From: Candidatus Woesearchaeota archaeon
GTDB taxonomy: Archaea; Nanobdellota; Nanobdellia; SCGC-AAA011-G17; JACPNG01
Reading direction: 5' to 3'
Length of the DNA: 10,697 nucleotides
Assembly (NCBI GenBank): GCA_016185555.1
Contig: JACPNI010000005.1
Coordinates: 1 to 10,697, forward strand
Shown here piece after piece: positions 5,741 through 10,697 of the stretch; the stretch's first letter is position 1, and every line of letters starts with the position of its first letter. The notes beneath the pieces were generated by a model. The model was not told where the DNA came from. It saw only the letters and a list, made by a program, of their open reading frames with translations, and searched no databases. The position numbers were made by a program, and so were the translations under genes.

Positions 5741-6376
5741 ATGACACTTGAAGATTTTTTAAAACCGGTTAAATGGATTGATGAACAAGTACTTAGGCAA
5801 TACACAAAGTTAGGTAAGAAATTTGATTTAGTAGAGGGAAGAAAAAAATACTTTGTTGGGTTTGGATTAGATTGGATTTGGACTGGTGTGTTTATAACTA
5901 ACATATATAAATCATTTGGGGAGTTAATGATTTTTCCATGGGGGATTCTAACCGTTCCAGACTATCTTTTAAACGGTCTTGGTATAATGAACGGAGGCAA
6001 AGAAGATATAACTTCAGGTGCAAGAGCATTAGACCTATCTTTTCAACCCCCATTATATGTAGCATTCAATCGTGCTGTAAGGCCTTTTGTTTTTTTAACT
6101 GGTGCTGGATTTGTTGGAAAATGTGGAATAGATGTTCTTAATTCCCTAATGCAAGGAAAACCAATTGAAGCAGATAGTTTTAATTATCTACAATATGGCA
6201 TTGGATTCTTATCTTTAGCCTCTTCTATGTACCTTAAAGATACTGATCCAAAACTACTTGAAAAAGAACCATTTTGGAAGAAAGGTTATAATTGGCTAAA
6301 AGAATCTTTAGTACCTCAGCCTTTACCACAGCCAGTTCCAGTTAAAGCATATCCAACTTTAGAGGAATGCATATGA
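5741..6376 (+). CDS. Hypothetical multi-pass membrane protein, first gene of the operon
   Basis: I do not recognise a family. The 211 residues contain about four hydrophobic stretches long enough to be membrane segments: near 37-56, 62-81, 110-133 and 150-165. Several carry Gly, Trp or Pro, so some could be re-entrant or amphipathic instead. The N-terminal 35 residues are charged. The C-terminal tail after about 165 is soluble and includes a Pro-Gln run, P192-P200, that could bind a partner. Its last four bases overlap the J-domain gene at the preferred start (ATGA), which implies coupled translation. The simplest reading is a membrane anchor or small channel-like subunit for the three soluble proteins encoded behind it. 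It has its own archaeal-type promoter. Confidence 0.7.
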   Translation: MTLEDFLKPVKWIDEQVLRQYTKLGKKFDLVEGRKKYFVGFGLDWIWTGVFITNIYKSFGELMIFPWGILTVPDYLLNGLGIMNGGKEDITSGARALDLSFQPPLYVAFNRAVRPFVFLTGAGFVGKCGIDVLNSLMQGKPIEADSFNYLQYGIGFLSLASSMYLKDTDPKLLEKEPFWKKGYNWLKESLVPQPLPQPVPVKAYPTLEECI

Positions 6377-7131
6377 AACCGTCACAAATTAATGATTATT
6401 ATGAAAGACTTGGGATATCGAGAGATGCATCTGAAAATGAAATTAGATTAGCATATAGAAGACTTGTTTTGGAATATCACCCAGATAGAAATGGCGGTTC
6501 TAAAGAGAGCCACGAAGAACTAGTGGCAGTTAATGAAGCTTATGAAGTTTTATCTGATAGCAACAAAAGAAAATCCTATGATACACCAAGTATAAATGCA
6601 ACTAAACCAGACATCAGTGAAGAAATGAAAGAAATATTGGAAAAGCTGATAGAAGTACAGTATAAGAACTCTGAGAGAATTGGAAAAAAGGAGGCTTCTA
6701 AAGGCAAACCTGGTTCTAGAGTAAGATACTATCGTGACACAACCTTAGAAGAATTCATACAAGCATATGATCAGGTAAATAAGATATTTGACTTAAAAAA
6801 ATTAAATCGTTTTGCAAGTTTATTTGAATTTTATACAACTTTTGAATCACCATCGCTAGTAGACATAAGCTTTTTGGGCAAAACGATAGCTATAAAATGG
6901 GCAATTAGAAAAGCTTTAATCTATAGATGTACCCCGATAGTCATAACCGGATTTATTGATCATGAAAATATTGCAATTGGAAAAGGCTTTTTGTTTGGGC
7001 ATTATTGTGAAAGTATAAGAGTTCCCGTGGAAGAAGCATATTTTGTAAAAGAAAGAAAATTCTGGTTACCATTCTTTCTTCCAAGATATTCTCTTAAAAA
7101 ACTTGAGACAAGAGTAAATGTGCAAGTTTAA
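6373..7131 (+). CDS. J-domain protein (class C DnaJ-like co-chaperone)
   Basis: The N-terminal J-domain, about residues 8-70, has the invariant HPD at 36-38 (YHPDRNGG) that stimulates Hsp70 ATPase, plus the usual helix II and III residues. There is no Gly/Phe region, no CxxCxGxG zinc repeats and no standard substrate-binding domain, so this is not general DnaJ but a class C protein with a private job. The remaining 180 residues are not recognised; they are basic around 100-120 and become hydrophobic and aromatic near the C-terminus. The frame can begin at 6367, but the ATG at 6373 is preferred because it overlaps the previous stop as ATGA and has GAGG seven bases before it. It probably brings Hsp70 to the operon's complex, perhaps at the membrane. 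No Hsp70 gene is in the window. Confidence 0.88.
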   Translation: MKPSQINDYYERLGISRDASENEIRLAYRRLVLEYHPDRNGGSKESHEELVAVNEAYEVLSDSNKRKSYDTPSINATKPDISEEMKEILEKLIEVQYKNSERIGKKEASKGKPGSRVRYYRDTTLEEFIQAYDQVNKIFDLKKLNRFASLFEFYTTFESPSLVDISFLGKTIAIKWAIRKALIYRCTPIVITGFIDHENIAIGKGFLFGHYCESIRVPVEEAYFVKERKFWLPFFLPRYSLKKLETRVNVQV

Positions 7132-7140
7132 GGAAATAAA

Positions 7141-8610
7141 ATGATAACACTAGAAGAAGAATTGGATGCAATGTTTGCCGGATTAGGCACAACAGGAGAA
7201 AACAGGGAGCTAATTAATAATTACTTAAGAATATTAAAAATTAAGGACCAGGCAACTTATGAACACTCTGTTAGGGTTGGGCTCTTAAGCGTGAAGATTG
7301 CCCGGCATATGCATTTAGATCCTAAAGCATTACTTTTTGCAGGTACACTTCATGATATAGGGAAGATTTTAATCATGCCTGAAACTTTAAAAAAAACTGC
7401 TGGATTTAATGAACAGGATATGGAATTGATTAGAAAACATCCAGAATATACTTATAACCTTTTAAGGGGGATTCACGAATTTTCAGCAGAAGTAGCGCTA
7501 CGTCATCATAGGTTCCAAGAAAATGGTTATCCAAGAAGATTGCCTAAATCAAAAATACCGTTTTCAGCAAATACACAAATTATGATAGACTTTTTTGCTA
7601 GAATCTTATCTTTGGCTGATTTTTATGATGCAATAACCTCCAGGGTCAATGATAAGTTTGGAGATAAAAGAAAACTAGCACCTGATGAAGTTAAACCCAT
7701 AATAATAATGAAAAACCAGGACCAAAGATATTTGATTGAAGACTTGTATGTTAATGGAATTTTCGGTGAACAAGAAGAAAAATCAGCACAAGATACAAGT
7801 GATTTTCTTTATAACGCAATCTGGCAAGGGTGGAATAGTAATAGAAACCCAAAAGAAACACGAAGGTTCATTACCCTGGCTTGTGCACTTGAACCACTAT
7901 CAGATAAATTGGGTTGTACAACAAGAAGCACCAATATTAGCCGGCACTTAAAACTAGAATATTTTATAGCTGGTGCAATAAACATAGGTGACGCTTTTGA
8001 AGAGCTATGCCAAAGAGTATTAGATGATAAAAAACAACCACAATTGATATATGATTTAGCATATAAGGCACAAGCAGACTGTAAAAAGAATAGGGGAGGT
8101 GGTCGTATTAACCAAGGCATAATAGAAATGTTAATTCCTATAGTAACTGCACAAATGATATTTGACCAAGAGTATAAAATGCAGCCAAATGAGATTTTAG
8201 GGTGTGCTAAAGAGATTTTACAGGGTACAACCCAACAGGATGTTGAAGAGCTGTTAAAAATGAAAAGATTGGCATATGACCTAAGTGAATATCGTGATAG
8301 ACAAGTACCGAGATATGATAATGTCGATAATGTATATAGCTATTATAATGAAGAACTGCAACATTCCCAAAAACCAACGAGCATTAAACATAATGAAGAG
8401 TTTGTTAATGGCTTCCCAACAATAATAAGGATACATGACCTGATAATGGGCAGTAGAAAAAAAGGGTTTAATAACAAAGTAGAAGAGGCATATTCACAAA
8501 TAAGAAAAACTGATCATTCAGAAGTAGGGCCCGGCTTAACTGCTGATTGTACTGCAGCAGGAATCTATTTGGTATTATCTCACCACCCGAAAGATAAAGT
8601 CATAATATGA
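7141..8610 (+). CDS. HD-GYP-like phosphohydrolase fused to a CitG-like domain
   Basis: The 489 residues fall into two parts. Residues 1 to about 205 are an HD-GYP-like domain: H42, HDIGK at 71-75 (H71, D72), H100, HH at 122-123, GYP at 129-131, and D160 in LADFYDAITS. These are the metal ligands of HD-GYP phosphodiesterases. The usual HHE reads HHR, so the signature is modified. From about 240 the sequence resembles triphosphoribosyl-dephospho-CoA synthase (CitG/MdcB and archaeal homologues): ACALEPLSDKLGCTTR at 247-262, EYFIAGAINIG at 273-283, NRGGGRINQGIIEMLIPI at 317-334, and a final LSHHPKDKVII where CitG has a PDT-containing motif. That last motif is altered and the chain stops there, so catalysis is doubtful. 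An AAGGA site six bases before the ATG overlaps the J-domain gene stop. The CitG assignment is from motif memory only. Confidence 0.78.
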   Translation: MITLEEELDAMFAGLGTTGENRELINNYLRILKIKDQATYEHSVRVGLLSVKIARHMHLDPKALLFAGTLHDIGKILIMPETLKKTAGFNEQDMELIRKHPEYTYNLLRGIHEFSAEVALRHHRFQENGYPRRLPKSKIPFSANTQIMIDFFARILSLADFYDAITSRVNDKFGDKRKLAPDEVKPIIIMKNQDQRYLIEDLYVNGIFGEQEEKSAQDTSDFLYNAIWQGWNSNRNPKETRRFITLACALEPLSDKLGCTTRSTNISRHLKLEYFIAGAINIGDAFEELCQRVLDDKKQPQLIYDLAYKAQADCKKNRGGGRINQGIIEMLIPIVTAQMIFDQEYKMQPNEILGCAKEILQGTTQQDVEELLKMKRLAYDLSEYRDRQVPRYDNVDNVYSYYNEELQHSQKPTSIKHNEEFVNGFPTIIRIHDLIMGSRKKGFNNKVEEAYSQIRKTDHSEVGPGLTADCTAAGIYLVLSHHPKDKVII

Positions 8611-9461
8611 AAGAAGGCAGATTTCAGATTGATGGACAGCTTCATATCCCACCCGAAAGATTGGAAGAAACAATATCAACGGCCATAGAACGTGGTTTAG
8701 ATGCACTTGTTTTTACTGATTATGGATCCACCAGCAACTTTGATTTTTTAGAGGGAAATAAAGATAAAAAAGGCGATAATGTTCTTAATCCAAAAGCATG
8801 GGATGTTGAAAAAAAGTCAGATATAGTTCTAAAATTACTAAGTGAAAAAGGAAATATTTATATTATAAAAGGTGAAGAGCTAAAAACAAAGCAAGGACAT
8901 TTACTAGCATGGGGAATTGAAGAACCAATAGAATGTAATATAGATATTGAAGAAACTATTAAAAGAATATACAAACAAAGAGGAATAGCGGTTTTTCCAC
9001 ATCTTTTAACCCAATCATTTCATGGATGCGGAGAAGAGGTGTTTAAATCAGTATACAAAAGGATTAGAGAACTCTCACCATATCCATTATTACCTTCACC
9101 ATTAGGACTAGAACAAAATGGACAAATTCCAAGCAGATGGATGAAAGACAATAAAGAAGTTGAGAAAATAGCAAGGGAGCATAATATACCTTGCTTTGGA
9201 ACCTCTGACATACATGGTAATTATAGACAAGAGCATAGAAAGATTGGTCTAAGAAATTACTCTAGCATAAATAAAATATTTATAGATACAGACAATATTG
9301 TAGAGAGTTTAAAGACTACAATGGTTCTATATCCCACTGAAATAAAAGTTGAAGGAGCAGAAAACACCTTGCTGGAAACAGTTCTTTGGAATGTTGATTC
9401 TATAAGGAAAAACGGATTTGGAAAAATTAAAGACTTAGTTGATGGGATTAAAGCAGCTTAG
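8607..9461 (+). CDS. PHP-domain-like protein with altered metal ligands
   Basis: PHP domains are TIM-barrel-like metal-dependent phosphoesterases. In this 284-residue protein the motifs occur in order: DGQLHI at 9-14 (family DxHxH, here Q11 and H13), TDY at 37-39 (family TDH), GEE at 89-91 with a following H98, PH at 131-132 (H132), and SDIH at 200-203 (D201, H203). Two ligands, the first His of motif one and the TDH His, are replaced by Gln and Tyr. The metal site is therefore partly rewritten, and activity may be changed or lost. Its ATG overlaps the HD/CitG stop as ATGA, and the 3' end runs 14 bases into the convergent VIT-like gene. It could act on a product of its partner, or be a binding protein. 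The substrate is unknown. Confidence 0.78.
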   Translation: MKEGRFQIDGQLHIPPERLEETISTAIERGLDALVFTDYGSTSNFDFLEGNKDKKGDNVLNPKAWDVEKKSDIVLKLLSEKGNIYIIKGEELKTKQGHLLAWGIEEPIECNIDIEETIKRIYKQRGIAVFPHLLTQSFHGCGEEVFKSVYKRIRELSPYPLLPSPLGLEQNGQIPSRWMKDNKEVEKIAREHNIPCFGTSDIHGNYRQEHRKIGLRNYSSINKIFIDTDNIVESLKTTMVLYPTEIKVEGAENTLLETVLWNVDSIRKNGFGKIKDLVDGIKAA

Positions 9462-10038
9462 TATAGCTTAACAAGAAAAGAATAGCCATAGTCAAAAGCG
9501 CTATAAGAATTGTTCTAAAGCCTGCTAAAAAGATGTTCTCATTTGAAACCTTACCTAAAAATGCCCCTAAGAAAAATAAAATACTAAGTGCTATTAATAG
9601 AGAATAAATAAAAATATTAGTCGCTGGAATTATACCGAAGATATTCAAGATATAAGGTGAAATTATTAAGGCAGCTCCGATAACAGGAGAAATACCATTA
9701 ACCACAGCCATTATTATTGGTGCTGTTTTTGATGCCTGAACCTGAAGTGATTTTGTAAGTTTAGTTAGCATAGCATCCTGAATTTCTTTTAACTGCGCCT
9801 TTTTTTCAGCAACCTCACTAAGATAAGCACTTGTCATGCCAGAAGTAAATGTTGCAACTGTAGCCCCTAAGGTGGCTGCTATTACAATCCTTGGATCTGA
9901 AGTGGTTGTATGAATCCCAAAAATAATACCTAAAGTCATTAATGCACTATCAAAGGTATTGTTAACAAAGTACCTTCTAATAATGTCTTCAGATTCTGTA
10001 ATACTAATGTATAGTTTAATCCTTTCTAAAATTCCCAT
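9448..10038 (-). CDS. VIT/CCC1-like integral membrane protein (TIGR00267-type)
   Basis: The 196-residue protein has about five membrane segments, near 30-45, 49-72, 106-128, 141-162 and 170-192. A charged cytoplasmic-looking stretch (about 74-100, with AEKKAQLKE) lies between the second and third, as in VIT1/CCC1 iron and manganese transporters. The archaeal subgroup TIGR00267 has this size and layout. The motif FDSALMTLGIIFG near 29-41 matches the first helix of the family. If it transports, the likely substrate is a divalent metal moved out of the cytosol, but the classical metal-binding glutamates of plant VIT1 are not evident, so this is open. It starts six bases after the DUF211 gene stop and is probably co-transcribed with it. 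Its end overlaps the PHP gene on the other strand by 14 bases. Confidence 0.8.
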   Translation of the reverse strand: MGILERIKLYISITESEDIIRRYFVNNTFDSALMTLGIIFGIHTTTSDPRIVIAATLGATVATFTSGMTSAYLSEVAEKKAQLKEIQDAMLTKLTKSLQVQASKTAPIIMAVVNGISPVIGAALIISPYILNIFGIIPATNIFIYSLLIALSILFFLGAFLGKVSNENIFLAGFRTILIALLTMAILFLLSYTKLL

Positions 10039-10044
10039 ACAAGT

Positions 10045-10371
10045 TTACCTTAATTTCTTTGAATATATTATCTTTGGACCAACAGAAACTTCATCAATAC
10101 TATGCACAGAACCACCAAGCTTGCTTATTGTAGCCTCTATTTTCTCATAGTCTAACTCTTCACCTTCAATCATAATCTCAACACTTTCTGTTTTTTCATC
10201 CACTGCTATAACCTTAAGATTAACTGAATAGGTTTTATGCAGATATGCCAACTCTTCTGCAAACTTCAATATATTCGGCCTATGAGGCTTAAGGATATCT
10301 AGGACTATGTATTTTAATTTGCTTGGCAGTTTAATCTGACCTAGTGATGAGCTTGTTTGTGCTTGTGGCAT
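10045..10371 (-). CDS. DUF211 protein (archaeal conserved family)
   Basis: DUF211 is a small archaeal family with a ferredoxin-like alpha/beta fold and no established biochemical function. This 108-residue copy has the family start of strand one, YIVLDILKPHRPNILKFAEEL at about 26-46, then VNLKVIAVDEKTESVEIMIEG, and the closing GGSVHSIDEVSVGPKII. The first 20 residues, rich in Gln and Ser, are an extension before the fold. The longest frame opens at a TTG at 10383, but the ATG at 10371 is about 26 bases from a TATA-like box, so it is the likely leaderless start. It precedes the VIT-like gene by six bases; a link to metal or anion handling is possible but unproven. Its presence is one of the stronger signs that the genome is archaeal. 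Confidence 0.9.
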   Translation of the reverse strand: MPQAQTSSSLGQIKLPSKLKYIVLDILKPHRPNILKFAEELAYLHKTYSVNLKVIAVDEKTESVEIMIEGEELDYEKIEATISKLGGSVHSIDEVSVGPKIIYSKKLR

Positions 10372-10394
10372 ACCTTGAAACAAATAAACGTCAA

Positions 10395-10402
10395 TTTTTA
10401 AA
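10395..10402 (-). promoter_or_regulatory. TATA-like box for the DUF211/VIT-like operon
   Basis: TTTAAAAA on the minus strand, preceded by BRE-like AGAAGG, lies about 27 bases from the ATG at 10371. It predicts a leaderless transcript and rules against the upstream TTG start. Confidence 0.5.
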
Positions 10403-10439
10403 CCTTCTGGAATATTTTGTTAATCTTATAGTGATAAAG

Positions 10440-10447
10440 CTTATAAA
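10440..10447 (+). promoter_or_regulatory. Possible TATA-like box for the lipoprotein gene
   Basis: CTTATAAA lies 33 bases ahead of the ATG at 10480, giving a leader of roughly ten bases. It is divergent from the DUF211 promoter, about 40 bases away. Confidence 0.35.
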
Positions 10448-10479
10448 CAATTAAGATAAAGAGTTTAAGAGCGATAATT

Positions 10480-10697
10480 ATGAATAAAATTAAAGCACTG
10501 GGATTAAGCCTAAGTTTGGTTGGATTATTAAGCACTGGATGTTCTAAAACAGTTGAAGAAAAGGTTGTTTCAGAAGGCACAATTAATGGCAGTAAGGTTA
10601 GGATCATTAAAGAGGTAATTCGATGGAACCCGAACATGTATAGGTTGGAAGTGTATGATAATAGTGGTGCAGTACGAATAAGGATGAGAAGCTCTGG
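10480..10697 (+). CDS. Putative lipoprotein, 3' end outside the window
   Basis: Seventy-two codons are visible. The N-terminus is a short signal peptide with Lys at 3 and 5, a hydrophobic core at 7-17, then LSTGC with Cys21. This resembles a lipobox, but Leu is at -4 rather than -3, so it is slightly irregular. If processed, Cys21 would be lipid-modified and hold the protein to the outer face of the membrane. The mature part begins with a charged linker (KTVEEKVVSEG) and then strand-like sequence with alternating hydrophobic residues. I do not recognise a family, and the true length is unknown. The antisense frame over this region is a shadow of the hydrophobic signal sequence. Confidence 0.65.
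   Translation, partial: MNKIKALGLSLSLVGLLSTGCSKTVEEKVVSEGTINGSKVRIIKEVIRWNPNMYRLEVYDNSGAVRIRMRSS

Noticed and set aside
6367..6372. ATG at 6367 for the J-domain gene
   Set aside because: The next ATG (6373) forms the ATGA overlap and has GAGG at normal spacing; 6367 would place that site two bases away.
7141..7755. Annotating the HD domain as a cyclic-di-GMP phosphodiesterase
   Set aside because: The HHE motif is altered and the setting appears archaeal, so the substrate cannot be named.
7809..8120. Minus-strand frame inside the HD/CitG gene
   Set aside because: It is antisense to a region with CitG-like motifs, with no promoter or ribosome site.
10372..10383. TTG start at 10383 for the DUF211 gene
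   Set aside because: The ATG at 10371 has the right distance from the TATA-like box, and the extra residues are not part of the family.
10398..10637. Minus-strand hydrophobic frame opposite the lipoprotein gene
   Set aside because: Its hydrophobicity mirrors the AT-rich signal-peptide region; the plus-strand reading has a lipobox and a TATA-like box.
1..10697. CRISPR array, tRNA, rRNA or insertion sequence
   Set aside because: No regularly spaced direct repeats, cloverleaf with CCA-proximal stem, rRNA-like block or transposase was seen, and coding density leaves gaps of only about 110 bases or less.

Overview
The window looks archaeal, and the small AT-rich genes suggest a DPANN-type lineage (Woesearchaeota/Pacearchaeota-like), although no marker here fixes the phylum. 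The support is a DUF211 protein, a TIGR00267-type VIT/CCC1-like membrane protein, an archaeal-style ScpA, and promoters built like archaeal ones. In several cases a TATA-like box lies about 25 bases upstream of the start codon, which predicts leaderless or nearly leaderless transcripts. These boxes also decide several start codons. Two proteins are bacterial in style: the S-adenosylmethionine synthetase and an HD-GYP-like domain.

Layout. (1) 3-323: A-type iron-sulfur carrier (+). (2) 369-2562: minus-strand group with a class II Fic protein under its own promoter, then a class I methyltransferase one base behind a small secreted protein with an EF-hand-like loop. (3) 2563-2668: divergent intergenic region holding a perfect 16-bp palindrome. 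(4) 2684-3916: bacterial-type metK. (5) 3998-5306: toxin-antitoxin-like pair (DUF4258-like protein plus zinc-finger/AbrB protein) with an inverted repeat over its expected transcription start, running directly into scpA. (6) 5312-5614: unrecognised 100-residue protein (-), whose TATA box, Shine-Dalgarno and second ATG agree on a start later than the longest frame. (7) 5741-9461: tightly packed four-gene operon encoding a membrane protein, a J-domain protein, a HD-GYP-like domain fused to a CitG-like domain, and a PHP-like protein with altered metal ligands. (8) 9448-10371: minus-strand DUF211 and VIT-like pair, convergent with the operon. (9) 10480-end: start of a putative lipoprotein, cut by the window edge. 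No gene-free stretch exceeds about 110 bases, and I saw no rRNA, tRNA, CRISPR array or insertion sequence.

The best candidate for an undescribed system is the 5741-9461 operon. Overlapping or near-abutting start and stop codons tie its genes together. It combines a membrane anchor, an Hsp70-recruiting domain, two putative phosphoesterase domains, and a C-terminal region that resembles triphosphoribosyl-dephospho-CoA synthase by motif. A function in nucleotide or cofactor chemistry at the membrane is inference. The second notable theme is regulatory: the 7-base half-site AAGAATA/TATTCTT occurs as inverted pairs both between the metK divergent promoters and in the toxin-antitoxin promoter.
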